64,000 nucleotides of DNA, taken from NCBI RefSeq assembly GCF_030816475.1, contig NZ_JAUSXF010000002.1, positions 1-64,000 on the forward strand, read 5' to 3'. Every line of letters starts with the position of its first letter. The stretch's first letter is position 1. Both the position numbers and the translations under genes were made by a program. The notes under the pieces are model-generated. The model saw nothing but the letters and a program-made list of their open reading frames with translations. It searched no databases and was not told the DNA's origin. This DNA comes from Arthrobacter pascens (GTDB lineage: Bacteria; Actinomycetota; Actinomycetes; Actinomycetales; Micrococcaceae). Positions 40,944-49,019 of the stretch are shown in pieces.

Positions 40944-42299
40944 ATGAACGCAACACCCACGCTTGAAATGATCGACCCGGCAACGCTGAGCGTTGAGACC
41001 AACGTGCGCAAAGACGCCGGACTCACCAAGGAGTTCATAGCCAGCATTAAAGAGCACGGCGTGCTCGTCCCCGTCGTCGCCCACCGCAAGGAGGACGGCA
41101 CCGTGCATGTCCTGATGGGACAGCGCCGCACCCTTGGTTCCATCGAAGCCGGACGGACGTCCATCCCTGTTCTCGTCGCGGGCTCACCCGAGGAAGCCGA
41201 ACGCATCGTCACGCAGGTCGTGGAGAACATCCAGCGCGCCGAACTCACCGAAGCGGACGAGGCCGACGCCTACCACCAGCTCTCCCTGATCGGTGTCTCC
41301 GCGGCCGCGATCGCCAAGAAGACCGGACGCACCAAGACCACAGTCGAAAGCGCACTGAAGGCCAAAGCCTCTGACGCCGGAGCCGCCGCTCTGGGCAAGG
41401 GCTACACCATCGAGGAAGCCCTGATCATGGCCGAGTTCGAAGGGGACGAGGACGCCACGGAGGAATTGGAATCGGTCATCATGGACGAACCCGATCAGCT
41501 CCTGCACGTCGCGCAGCAGCTGCGCGACCGCCGTGAAAGCGCTGCCGCACTCGCCGCGCTGATCGCGGAACTGGAAGCCAAGGGCAAGGCCGTCGTTGAG
41601 GACGCCGGACACTACGCCGACGAGGAGAACCTGTATGTCTCAGCGGCCAAGCGGGCAGACGGTGAACCGGCCGCCGAGGAGGACGCCAACGCCTACGTGA
41701 TCAGCACCGACTACCGGGGCCAGCACAACGCCAAGCCCGTCATCACCGGATGGAAGGAAATGGGCTTCACACCGAAGTACGAACGCTACGACGGCGGCAG
41801 CCAAGCAAAAAAAGGACCGATGACCGACGAGCAGAAATCCGAACGCAAAACCCTGATCGCGAACAACAAAGCCATGGAATCCGCGACGAAGGTCCGCCGC
41901 GAATTCGTCAAGACCCTGCTCGCCCGGAAGCAGGCACCGAAGGGCTGGCAGTACTTCACCGTCCACGCCATCACCCACCACTCCGAAACGGCCAGCGGCT
42001 ACGAGGGCAAGGTAGCCGCTGAGATGGTCGGGGCGAAGTTCGAAGAATCCAACGCGTGGGCATGGAACCCGCTCCGTGAGCACGTCGCGAAGACAACGGC
42101 ACGGCCCGAGTTTCCCCTGATCGCGCTGGTGTGTGCAGGGTATGAAAAGACAATCGCCAAGGACTCATGGCGTTCCCCGGGCCAGACCCACCGGGACTAC
42201 CTGACACAACTGGTCACATGGGGCTACACCCCCAGCGAAGTCGAACAGATCATCCTCGACAGCGCCAAGCCCGCCACCGAGGACGAGACGGCAGCATAA
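40944..42299 (+). CDS. ParB/Srx-fold nuclease-like plasmid protein
   Basis: A 451-residue protein with an N-terminal ParB-like domain: NVRKDAGLTKEFIASIKEHG, VLVPVVAHRKEDGTVHVLMG, QRRTLGSIEAGRTSIPVLV and VENIQRAELTEADEADAYHQ. The GQRR motif stands in place of the usual GERR. A helix-turn-helix-like part follows (IGVSAAAIAKKTGRTKTTVE). The long C-terminal half is unassigned. ParB-domain proteins of this type occur on phages and plasmids, where they act in partition, regulation or DNA processing. No parA is adjacent, so classical partition is less likely. Confidence 0.75.
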   Translation: MNATPTLEMIDPATLSVETNVRKDAGLTKEFIASIKEHGVLVPVVAHRKEDGTVHVLMGQRRTLGSIEAGRTSIPVLVAGSPEEAERIVTQVVENIQRAELTEADEADAYHQLSLIGVSAAAIAKKTGRTKTTVESALKAKASDAGAAALGKGYTIEEALIMAEFEGDEDATEELESVIMDEPDQLLHVAQQLRDRRESAAALAALIAELEAKGKAVVEDAGHYADEENLYVSAAKRADGEPAAEEDANAYVISTDYRGQHNAKPVITGWKEMGFTPKYERYDGGSQAKKGPMTDEQKSERKTLIANNKAMESATKVRREFVKTLLARKQAPKGWQYFTVHAITHHSETASGYEGKVAAEMVGAKFEESNAWAWNPLREHVAKTTARPEFPLIALVCAGYEKTIAKDSWRSPGQTHRDYLTQLVTWGYTPSEVEQIILDSAKPATEDETAA

Positions 42300-42303
42300 G
42301 ACC

Positions 42304-42337
42304 CCTTGCCGGGCGGAACCCCCACCGCCCGGCAAGG
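42304..42337 (+). terminator. Strong terminator after ParB-like gene
   Basis: CCTTGCCGGGCGG and CCGCCCGGCAAGG form a perfect 13-bp stem with an eight-base loop, immediately after the stop at 42299. Confidence 0.75.
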
Positions 42338-42383
42338 CCCCGCCCACTCACCACGGGCAGGGCCGGGAACCTTCCAAAAGTCG

Positions 42384-42438
42384 GGCGGTCCGCCGCCCAG
42401 GGGGAACCACAGCAGCCACTCACCAGCGGCGGACCGCC
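42384..42438. repeat. Module-boundary double palindrome, copy 2
   Basis: GGCGGTCCGCCGC (42384-42396) and GCGGCGGACCGCC (42426-42438) form a perfect 13-bp inverted repeat with 29 bp between. Each arm is itself nearly palindromic. Counterpart of 40405-40457. Confidence 0.55.
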
Positions 42439-42485
42439 GCTTACCGCGACAACGCAGGATCCACACCACGTGCCGCGGGCACCGG

Positions 42486-42570
42486 CAGCAGGACTGCTAG
42501 AGTCGTCTACAGATTTCCTTTGCCCAAGGGAAACCCAGGAAAGGCCGGCACACATGTGCCGGCCTTTCCA
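42486..42570 (+). ncRNA. Small-RNA-like element 2 with ribosome-site-complementary loop
   Basis: Paralogue of the element at 38530. First hairpin GCAG/CTGC, then TTTCC TTTGCCCAA GGGAAA (42514-42533), then a terminator-like palindrome GGAAAGGCCGGCACA / TGTGCCGGCCTTTCC (42538-42569). The loop sequence CCTTTGCCCAAGG (42517-42529) is complementary to CCTTGGGCAAA of the ribosome boxes at 39491 and 40920. TAGAGT (42498-42503) could be a -10 box for an RNA starting at ACAG, but no -35 was found. Confidence 0.65.
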
Positions 42571-42660
42571 CCGTTAACCACCAGGTGTCTTCCGTCCAGT
42601 GGGCGGGCGGCGACGTGCCCTGGCTAGCTCTCCGCCCTTTGACTCACATTTCGCGGCTGC

Positions 42661-43005
42661 CTACTGGCATATCATCAGCAGATTTCCGTCAGGGTCCTTG
42701 AAGTTGAACCATTTATCGAACTGAACGTCCATTACTTCAGCGCTCCGGCTTTGCATGAACTTGTGGGCAGCGTGGATGTCGGCAGTGTTGAGTGCGACGG
42801 CGGGAACCTGGAAGACGGCATCCTCGGAGTAGATCTTGCTGTCGAGAATGAGTGATGTGCCTTCCATGGGCAGGACGTACAGGTGGTCGTGGAGGATCTC
42901 CCCATCGGAAGGAACCCCCAGCACGTCGCAATACCAGTCACGGGATTTCTGAAGGTCGCTGACGGGGACGAAAACGATGCCTATTTGGGGTGCTATGGGG
43001 TTCAT
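42661..43005 (-). CDS. VOC (glyoxalase/bleomycin-resistance) superfamily protein
   Basis: A 114-residue single-domain VOC protein: IGIVFVPVSDLQKSRDWYCD and LGVPSDG at the start, LNTADIHAAHKFMQ in the middle and FNFKDPDGNLLMIC at the end, the typical beta-alpha-beta-beta-beta halves. Metal-binding histidines of glyoxalases are not all evident, so it is probably a small-molecule-binding or resistance-type protein. ATG 43005 with AAAGGA upstream is preferred to 43071. Confidence 0.8.
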   Translation of the reverse strand: MNPIAPQIGIVFVPVSDLQKSRDWYCDVLGVPSDGEILHDHLYVLPMEGTSLILDSKIYSEDAVFQVPAVALNTADIHAAHKFMQSRSAEVMDVQFDKWFNFKDPDGNLLMICQ

Positions 43006-43234
43006 AACCATCCTTTGTGTTGGAGTAACCGCTGACTCCCGCTGCCGTTCGCTAAAGCAGATCTCGCTCACTATCGCAGACCCGAAGCGTCAGGACCAGC
43101 ATCCAAGGGAAAACGATTGCCTCTGGTGCCAGATGACGACGTAAGCCCTTCGGATCCAACTACGCCACACCAGCCCCAACCCTGTTGCCTGTCGTCACTA
43201 TCGCACGCCAGGGCACCTCCCGCAGGTAACGCAG

Positions 43235-43314
43235 CGAATGCCTGAAAGACTGCCCGGACCAGGGCGACGTCAGCCGAAACTTCCACGACCACCGGCTCAA
43301 CCAACGTCAAAGCG
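43235..43314 (-). pseudogene. Diverged duplicate of the DNA ligase 3' end
   Basis: About 80 bp resembling 43393-43470, part of the last codons of the ligase gene. On the minus strand it encodes LTLVEPVVVEVSADVALVRA against LTLVDPIVVEVSADVAWSGR in the ligase. It lies just after the ligase stop and has no start, so it appears to be a leftover from a tandem duplication or from recombination with a second ligase gene. Confidence 0.6.
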
Positions 43315-44334
43315 ACCGGACCCCCTACCCAGATGGCCGGGGAGTTGCACGTCGTCGGGATCCAGCTCCGGGCGCACCCGGACCAGGCGGACCGAATGCC
43401 GGAATGCACGCCCGGACCAGGCGACGTCGGCCGAGACCTCCACGACGATGGGATCAACCAAAGTCAGGCGTATGGTCCCGCTTTCCTTGTTGAACCTGTC
43501 CAGCATCCTGTTACTGATTTCCTCCGGCCATGGGTGCTTTCCCCTCGGCGGGTGCAGATACCTGGCCAGATCCCGGCCGGCCCGGCCGGACAGGGGAGCG
43601 GACCGGCCAACAATCCGCAACCGCCCATGCATCGGCAGGCCAACGACCAATGCCCGTGGCTGAACCACAGGGCCGATCACAGCAGCGCACACCACATCCG
43701 TGACGTTCCTGCTCTTGACCTTCAGCCAGATCCTCCGAGGCTCATAGGGCTGGGAATCACCCTTAATCAGAATCCCTTCCACCTTCATGGCCGGCATTTC
43801 CTTGAACCAAGTCTCCGCAACCGCCCGGTCCCGGGTCACCGGGGACAAGTTCAACGGCGGAACCCACGCCCCCGCCAGCTCCTCCAGCAACGCGCGCCGA
43901 TCCCGGAACGGCAGACCCCGGGCATCTTGTCCGGCCACCGCCAGAACATCAAACGCCACAAACGAGGCAGGACGCTCCCGCACCAACGCCGGCAGCACCG
44001 CCCTGGCAGTCACCAGGCGCAGCTGCAACGCATCAAAATCCAGCTGGTCCCCAGACCACACGACAAGCTCACCATCGACCACACAACCAGTCGGAATTTG
44101 CTCACCCGCGGCCGCCAAAACATCCGGGAAATAGCTGCTCAGGTCCTTCCGCTGCCTCGACCACAACGACACCGCATCGACGTCGACCACACAAACCGCC
44201 CGGAAGCCGTCCCACTTCATCTCATAAACATTTCCGCCGGGCAGCGCACCAGCGTCCGGGAACGACTCCACCGCCTTCGCCAGAGCAAGGTCCACGGGAG
44301 GCCTCAGAGCCGCCGGCACCCGAACACCGTTCAT
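43297..44334 (-). CDS. ATP-dependent DNA ligase
   Basis: A 345-residue ligase that seals nicks using ATP. The nucleotidyl-lysine motif is YEMKWDGFRAV (Lys near residue 40); further motifs are VVDGELVVW, FVAFDVLAV, MKVEGILIKGD and IWLKVKSR. The C-terminal OB-like part is present (PLSGRAGRDLARYLHPP; RPELDPDDVQL), so the core appears intact, of the LigC-like actinobacterial type. The 3' end is followed by a repeated, diverged piece of the same sequence. The starting region faces the repeated RNA-like element at 44489. Confidence 0.85.
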   Translation of the reverse strand: MNGVRVPAALRPPVDLALAKAVESFPDAGALPGGNVYEMKWDGFRAVCVVDVDAVSLWSRQRKDLSSYFPDVLAAAGEQIPTGCVVDGELVVWSGDQLDFDALQLRLVTARAVLPALVRERPASFVAFDVLAVAGQDARGLPFRDRRALLEELAGAWVPPLNLSPVTRDRAVAETWFKEMPAMKVEGILIKGDSQPYEPRRIWLKVKSRNVTDVVCAAVIGPVVQPRALVVGLPMHGRLRIVGRSAPLSGRAGRDLARYLHPPRGKHPWPEEISNRMLDRFNKESGTIRLTLVDPIVVEVSADVAWSGRAFRHSVRLVRVRPELDPDDVQLPGHLGRGSGRFDVG

Positions 44335-44488
44335 GAAGGCTCAGCTGCCTTTAGCGAACTCGTTGAAAGCATCCCGCTCAGCTACTAACCCAACCTGCTC
44401 ACTCATTCTTGAAGCCTTCCACCAACCACGGAACTCTCCCATGGACCAAGACTTCCACTCCGGACGCACCAGGATCAGGGGGCTGGCG

Positions 44489-44660
44489 TTTTTTCAGCCG
44501 GGACGACACACACCCATCGAGCGGGGCATCCCACGCCGGCACAAGAACCGTCAGCGGGAGACAGCTCCTAAGGCGCTCAGGGGGCTTTTCCCTGGGATAA
44601 GGGCGGGGACAGCCACAAGCTGCAGGGCGGCGGTCAGTCACCCACACAACCACAGCGGGA
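44489..44660 (+). ncRNA. Repeated RNA-like element, copy A
   Basis: Shares long blocks with the minus strand of 61862-62024: TTCAGCCGGGACGACACACA at one end, GGCACAAGAACC against GGCACAGGAACC in the middle, and CCACAAGCTGCAGGGCGGCG plus CA-TCAC at the other end. In the middle a helix is kept while its sequence differs (here ATCCCA/TGGGAT, in copy B GGGAGCC/GGCTCCC). No coding pattern is conserved. In both places the same strand points toward a downstream gene (NrdH here). Strand and function are inferred; it could also be a DNA element. Confidence 0.5.
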
Positions 44661-44753
44661 CCACCCTACCGCTATGCACGGCACGACCCGTAAGTCGAAC
44701 CACGATACCTCTGACAATGTTAGCAAAAAGGCCTATATCTAGGGTCAGAACCC

Positions 44754-44783
44754 TTGTTTATTCAGTTGAATAAACGTTAGAAT
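44754..44783 (+). promoter_or_regulatory. Promoter with palindromic operator before nrdH-like gene
   Basis: TTGTTT (44754-44759), 18 bp, TAGAAT (44778-44783). The spacer is almost filled by the perfect inverted repeat GTTTATTCA GT TGAATAAAC (44756-44775), so a repressor bound here would block RNA polymerase. Confidence 0.6.
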
Positions 44784-44843
44784 GGAGGTAGCAAGTCAGC
44801 CAGACGAACGAAACTAGAACCCATACGAAACCAGGTGCTGAAC

Positions 44844-45128
44844 ATGACTTCCTCAACAACCACCGACTACACGGTCTACACCAAGCCGGCCTGCCCGCAG
44901 TGTGACCGGACGAAGGAATACTTCGAGTCCAAGGGCATCACCTACACGGCCGTGGACATCACCGAAGTGCCGGCGGCCCTCATGTACATCACGGAGGAAC
45001 TGGGCTACTCCCAAGCGCCCGTCGTGGTGAACAACTCCGATGACCAGGACCACTGGTCAGGGCTGCGCAGGGACAAGCTCGTCCAGGCCTCCATGAACCA
45101 CGCTGCCGCCCTTACCCGCAGCTGCTAG
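44844..45128 (+). CDS. NrdH-like glutaredoxin
   Basis: A 94-residue thioredoxin-fold protein with the redox motif CPQC in [20 protein letters not shown], then [20 protein letters not shown] and APVVV, as in NrdH redoxins, which reduce ribonucleotide reductase or other disulfides. Start ATG 44844 is used. It is followed by SSB six bases after its stop, suggesting a DNA-synthesis-related operon carried by the plasmid. Confidence 0.82.
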   Translation: MTSSTTTDYTVYTKPACPQCDRTKEYFESKGITYTAVDITEVPAALMYITEELGYSQAPVVVNNSDDQDHWSGLRRDKLVQASMNHAAALTRSC

Positions 45129-45133
45129 TCCAC

Positions 45134-45832
45134 ATGGACACTCTGACTCCGCGGGACTTCACCATCAGCTCCCGCCAGTTCGATGAGGATCAGGACTGGT
45201 TCGGACTCGATGCGAACCCCTCCGGCGCCATCAACGTCCCCGTCGCCGATCCCTATCAGCCCGCAGAACCGCAGAACGTAACCAGCACACTACGAAAGGT
45301 CATGAACATGTCAGGCGAAACCACCATCACAGTAATTGGAAACTTAACCTCTGATCCGGAGCTGCGCTTCACACCCTCGGGATCTGCGGTGGCAAACTTC
45401 ACCATCGCCTCAACGCCCAGGACCTTCGACCGGCAAAGCAGCGAATGGAAAGACGGGGAGACCCTGTTCCTCCGGGCCAGCGTGTGGCGCGAGGCGGCCG
45501 AGAACGTGGCCGAGTCCCTGACCAAGGGCATGCGCGTCATCGTCTCCGGCCGGCTTAAGAGCAGGTCCTACGAGACCAAGGAAGGCGAGAAGCGCACAGT
45601 GATCGAGCTGGAGGTGGATGAGATCGGCCCCTCCCTCCGGTACGCGAACGCCAAGGTCAATCGCACCCAACGCAGCGGCGGCCAGGGCGGGCAAGGGGCC
45701 GGCGGCTTCGGCAACCAAGGCAACACTGGGCCATCCGGCCAGGCCGCACAGCAGGAGGACCCCTGGGCGACACCGCAGACCAGCAGCGCCGGCGGCTGGG
45801 GCAACGGCCCCGATTCCGAACCGCCGTTCTAA
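45134..45832 (+). CDS. ssb: Single-stranded DNA-binding protein with possible N-terminal extension
   Basis: The OB-fold SSB starts at ATG 45302 or 45308 ([40 protein letters not shown]) and ends with a Gly/Gln-rich linker and the acidic tip DSEPPF that docks SSB partners. The same frame is open back to ATG 45134, six bases after the redoxin stop, adding 56 residues ([40 protein letters not shown]) that look like real protein and not like an OB-fold. Either an extended SSB is made or the internal start after GAAAGG is used as well. Confidence 0.8.
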   Translation: MDTLTPRDFTISSRQFDEDQDWFGLDANPSGAINVPVADPYQPAEPQNVTSTLRKVMNMSGETTITVIGNLTSDPELRFTPSGSAVANFTIASTPRTFDRQSSEWKDGETLFLRASVWREAAENVAESLTKGMRVIVSGRLKSRSYETKEGEKRTVIELEVDEIGPSLRYANAKVNRTQRSGGQGGQGAGGFGNQGNTGPSGQAAQQEDPWATPQTSSAGGWGNGPDSEPPF

Positions 45833-45853
45833 ACCTTCTAAACCTTGAAAAGT

Positions 45854-45894
45854 AGTAGTAGGAGTAGTATCGTTACTACTCCTACTACTTTTTT
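45854..45894 (+). terminator. Rho-independent terminator after SSB
   Basis: Perfect 16-bp stem AGTAGTAGGAGTAGTA / TACTACTCCTACTACT, loop TCGT, followed by six T. It ends the redoxin-SSB unit just before the KfrA gene. Confidence 0.85.
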
Positions 45895-45906
45895 GGAGAA
45901 GCCGCC

Positions 45907-46512
45907 ATGACGTCGAGTGTGAAAGACCGTGTGTTTACCGCCGCCGAGCAGATCAGCGCCGAACGCCGCCCGACCGTCTCCACCGTCCGCGCCGCCGCGG
46001 GCGTCAGCAACGCGGACGCTACCCGGTACCTGAAGGAATGGAACGAGGAGAAGCTCGCCGCTGGCGGTCAGGTGGCCGCGACACCGCCGACCCTGCTTGA
46101 ACAGGCCACCCGGCTTGCCGCGGCCTGCTGGGCCGAGGCCTCCACCCAGGCCGCCGAACGGCACACCGCTGTCGAGACGGCCTGGGCGCAGGAACGCAAG
46201 GATAAAGACCAGGAAATCGCCGAACTGGTGGCGGACCTGGATAAAGCTGCCGCGGAGAAGGAATCCGCGGCTGCCGAATTTCAAGCCCGGATCACCGCCC
46301 TGGAGTCCGGGGCGAAGGCTTTGGAGCAGCAGCTGGCCGCCCTGGGCTCCGAGCTCCAAGAAGCACGTGCAGCAGAACGCGCTGCCGCCGGCGCGACAGC
46401 GGAGGCGGAGAAGAAGCTCGCCAGCGCCGAGGCGCGCAGCGCCACCCTGGAGAAGGTACACAACGCATTGCTGCAACGCGTCGCCCCGGAAGCAAAGGCC
46501 CCAGGTGCCTAA
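45907..46512 (+). CDS. KfrA-like plasmid DNA-binding coiled-coil protein
   Basis: A 201-residue protein with an N-terminal HTH domain of KfrA type (DRVFTAAEQISAERRPTVST; VRAAAGVSNADATRYLKEWN) and a long Ala/Glu/Lys coiled coil (residues 80-195). KfrA proteins bind DNA near partition loci and support stable inheritance. It overlaps the downstream centromere-binding gene by eight bases. The terminator hairpin just upstream could also serve as its operator. Confidence 0.8.
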   Translation: MTSSVKDRVFTAAEQISAERRPTVSTVRAAAGVSNADATRYLKEWNEEKLAAGGQVAATPPTLLEQATRLAAACWAEASTQAAERHTAVETAWAQERKDKDQEIAELVADLDKAAAEKESAAAEFQARITALESGAKALEQQLAALGSELQEARAAERAAAGATAEAEKKLASAEARSATLEKVHNALLQRVAPEAKAPGA

Positions 46513-46765
46513 GAAGAACAAATCCTTCTCGCCCTACTTCACAGAATCCGACGCCGACCAAGTCCGCGCGGCCGTCCAGGAAGCCGGCCACCTCGAGGGA
46601 TACGCATCCATCACCGACCTCATCGAAGCGGCGACGCTGCGGGAAGTCAAGCGGCTGCAACGCAAATACAACGGCGGCAAAAAATGGCCCGGCGTCCCCG
46701 CCGGCGCCCTCCGCCCTGGCCGGCGCACCCGCGAAGAACTCCAACACCGCAACGAGGACAAATAG
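46505..46765 (+). CDS. Small ParB-type centromere-binding protein
   Basis: An 86-residue basic protein (SFSPYFTESDADQVRAAVQE; GYASITDLIEAATLREVKRL) resembling the C-terminal centromere-binding ParB domain with an RHH-like fold, followed by a basic tail. GTG 46505 overlaps the KfrA gene end. With KfrA it may form a second segregation module beside the ParA locus at 21.8 kb. Confidence 0.65.
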   Translation: MPKKNKSFSPYFTESDADQVRAAVQEAGHLEGYASITDLIEAATLREVKRLQRKYNGGKKWPGVPAGALRPGRRTREELQHRNEDK

Positions 46766-46767
46766 CC

Positions 46768-46943
46768 ATGCCCCAGTGGAGCAAGGACCTAGAGCAGATG
46801 CCATCAACGCAACCGGAAAAGCCGAAGTTCCCGCAGTTTCTGACGCTCTCCCAGGTCAGGGAGATTCTGAACGTGGGCATGCCAACGATCTACGCCTTGC
46901 TTTCATCGGGGGAGCTGCGCGGCCTGCAGCTCGGCGGCCGGGG
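46768..46943 (+). pseudogene. 5' half of split HTH (excisionase-type) gene
   Basis: Encodes 58 residues (FLTLSQVREILNVGMPTIYA; LLSSGELRGLQLGGRG) of an AlpA/excisionase-like DNA-binding protein, then runs into unrelated sequence at TTATCTTGCC (46944). The paralogue at 47248 continues GGRGMWRIGRQDVEGY at this point. The missing part is found at 48903. ATG 46768 comes two bases after the stop of the ParB-type gene. Confidence 0.78.
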
Positions 46944-47247
46944 TTATCTTGCCAGTCTCTTGCGGTTGTTGAGGATTGTTCCTGAGATTCGGGGCGAGGA
47001 ACATCCTGTGCAGTGCAGGGTCTTTGCGAGGTTTGTAAGGATCGCTGGCCTCAGATGTGTGGCCCACAGGGCCTGATGTCTTGTGGGTGTTAAGTGCTGG
47101 TGTACTCCGTCGACGGCAGAGGACGCCGACGACAATTGAAGCCAGCGTGATGACGATCAACAACGCAATGCCAAGGATCCCCGACCGGCTCTCATGCGAC
47201 CGAGCCTATGACGGCTCCCGGGATCGCCCCTCACATAGGATGGCCCG

Positions 47248-47502
47248 GTGACTGACGAACCGAACCAGCCCCGTTTCCTGACCTTGGCCCAGGTCGCCGA
47301 CGAGTTGAACGTGAAGCAAAGCCTCGTTCAAGGTCTCATCAAGACGGGGGAGTTGCGTGCTTTTCAGGTCGGTGGCCGGGGCATGTGGCGCATTGGCCGC
47401 CAGGATGTCGAGGGCTACATCGCCGAAGCCTACCGGCGCACCGCTGAACGCATTGCCGCCGGCGAGCTCGAAGATGGCACGGAGACCGGCGATCAGGAGT
47501 AG
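47248..47502 (+). CDS. HTH (AlpA/excisionase-type) DNA-binding protein
   Basis: An 84-residue protein: QPRFLTLAQVADELNVKQSL, VQGLIKTGELRAFQVGGRGM and WRIGRQDVEGYIAEAYRRTA. This is the helix-turn-helix 17/excisionase family seen in actinobacterial mobile elements; here it may regulate the inserted element. GTG start. It is a full-length paralogue of the gene split by the surrounding insertion. Confidence 0.8.
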   Translation: MTDEPNQPRFLTLAQVADELNVKQSLVQGLIKTGELRAFQVGGRGMWRIGRQDVEGYIAEAYRRTAERIAAGELEDGTETGDQE

Positions 47503-47728
47503 CTAATCCGGCACATAGCGAGGCCGGACGTTCAGGATCGCGCGCTGGGGTTCCCCTGGCGCACGGCTGAAATCGGTGAACAAATAATCGAACTCTCCGT
47601 CGGTGCCCCTTGAGATGCAGACAGGGGTGTCGCTCCTGTTGCGCCCAGCCTAACCTTGCGGGTCCCCTCTAGGGCAGACACGCCCACTGGCTTCCGAATA
47701 CTGTCAGTGCCCGGAGGACCATGGAGTC

Positions 47729-48013
47729 ATGACGGCTCCAACGGTGGAGGGGGCCATCCATGAGCTCATAGATCTCGCCTGGAATCTTGTCTACGACCTG
47801 CTCGATCAGTGGGGACTGCTCGGCGACGGGTTGTTCGTCGAGGAGTACACCGGCGTCCACTCCTGGCTGGACGGGCCCACCCGGCGCACCGTCGTCCACT
47901 CGCGCGAGGTGGCGGTCCTGTTCGTGGACACCCGGCCAGTGGACGCCATCGTCTTCCACCACGACCTACTCGGGGCCAACGACCCGACGAGCTTCTTTAC
48001 GCTTCCTGGCTGA
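47729..48013 (+). CDS. Hypothetical protein of the insertion
   Basis: A 94-residue acidic protein (EGAIHELIDLAWNLVYDLLD; YTGVHSWLDGPTRRTVVHSR; VDAIVFHHDLLGANDP). No family recognised. The sequence pattern is protein-like, and the reading frame has a normal start (ATG 47729). Confidence 0.5.
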   Translation: MTAPTVEGAIHELIDLAWNLVYDLLDQWGLLGDGLFVEEYTGVHSWLDGPTRRTVVHSREVAVLFVDTRPVDAIVFHHDLLGANDPTSFFTLPG

Positions 48014-48131
48014 GGCTTACTCTTGCTGGTCCTGCCACCGATGAAGGGCCAGTATTTGCTGGTACCGGCCGGGCTAAACGAGGGTCATCATTAGATTGCA
48101 AAGGCAGCTGACTCACGGATCGGAGAAGGCC

Positions 48132-48290
48132 ATGTTTGGGGCCCTGTTGTGCAAGCTGAATATCAGCCATAAGTGGCATGTCGAACATTCCGAAGACGGC
48201 CGGTTGTTCAAGCGCTGTATGCGGTGTGGCAAAGACGACGATGAACGCGCCGTAGGCGGGGGAAATTTTAGCCATTGGGCCGGTGGCTAA
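48132..48290 (+). CDS. Small zinc-ribbon-like protein (52 aa)
   Basis: A 52-residue peptide beginning MFGALLCKLNISHKWHV with RLFKRCMRCGKDDDERA; CxxC plus upstream Cys/His may bind zinc. GGAGAAGG precedes the ATG. It resembles short actinobacterial proteins of unknown role. Confidence 0.55.
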   Translation: MFGALLCKLNISHKWHVEHSEDGRLFKRCMRCGKDDDERAVGGGNFSHWAGG

Positions 48291-48902
48291 ACGCCCTCCC
48301 AGATAGGATCCTGTTGCAGATGTGCTGAGCCCGGTTCCACTCTAGGCCCCGTCGTCGAATGGAATCACGCGCCTCGATGCCAGCCTCTGCCATGTTCAAA
48401 AGAACGAAGACGGGAGGTGGTTCGTCAGCTGGATCGCTGGCAGAGGCGATCCAAGGACTCGTTGAGGGTCGACTCCATCCGGCCGTTCCTGAAACTACGC
48501 TTCTCCTCGCTGGCTGGGTCCTCGAGTCCAGTCGGCAGCGGTAGCACTGTCACGGTCATTGTTGCCTGGTACCGCCCATCTGCGCTGCTGACGGCTGCGG
48601 TTTGATGGCCCCAGAGCGAGCCTGGGCCTTCGTGTCTCGACTCTTTCGAGCATCCGTCCGGATGCTCCCATATTCCCAAGCCTTAGGGGACGAAGCCGGG
48701 GCTGGTCTTCATTTCCTTCAGTGACGCGGACGAGACCGCCCAAGCGGTGTTGTCTGTGACGTCTTCCATGTCTCACACGAAGATTTCGATCGCATTTACG
48801 AAAGCCCCACCCTCACGTCGGCGATGAAATTTGTAAGGAACGGTGAGCGGGATGCCAAAACAAACAACGCCTACAGCTGAATCAAGGCAAGATAAAAGGC
48901 GA

Positions 48903-49019
48903 ATGTGGCGCGTCAGCGAGGATGACCTGGCGGACTACCTTGAGCGCGCCTACCAGGAGACCCAGGACCGAATCGCTGCCGGAACCATCAAGGCTGAAAC
49001 ACTCGAAGGCGAGGACTAA
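48903..49019 (+). pseudogene. 3' half of split HTH gene
   Basis: Encodes MWRVSEDDLADYLERAYQET and DRIAAGTIKAETLEGED to a stop, the C-terminal half expected for the fragment at 46768-46943. It starts eight bases after the inserted element ends. No ribosome site is near. Confidence 0.75.

Larger units (their letters stand above)
46944..48895. mobile_element. 1.95-kb insertion with 10-bp inverted ends
   Basis: Begins TTATCTTGCC (46944-46953) and ends GGCAAGATAA (48886-48895), perfect inverted repeats. It separates the two halves of an HTH gene exactly at the Gly-Arg-Gly / Met-Trp-Arg junction. It carries a complete paralogue of the broken gene, a hypothetical gene and a small zinc-ribbon-like gene, but no transposase or recombinase, so it is non-autonomous or moved by an unknown mechanism. 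No clear target duplication is visible. The gap 46954-47247 and the stretch 48291-48885 contain no recognised gene. Confidence 0.6.

Noticed and set aside
43333..44388. Long rightward open frame opposite the DNA ligase
   Set aside because: Antisense of the ligase, which has all its motifs on the minus strand; the translation is Pro/Arg/His-rich.
48903..49019. Separate small gene starting at MWRVSEDD
   Set aside because: It has no ribosome site and begins in the middle of a known domain; it is the missing half of the gene at 46768.
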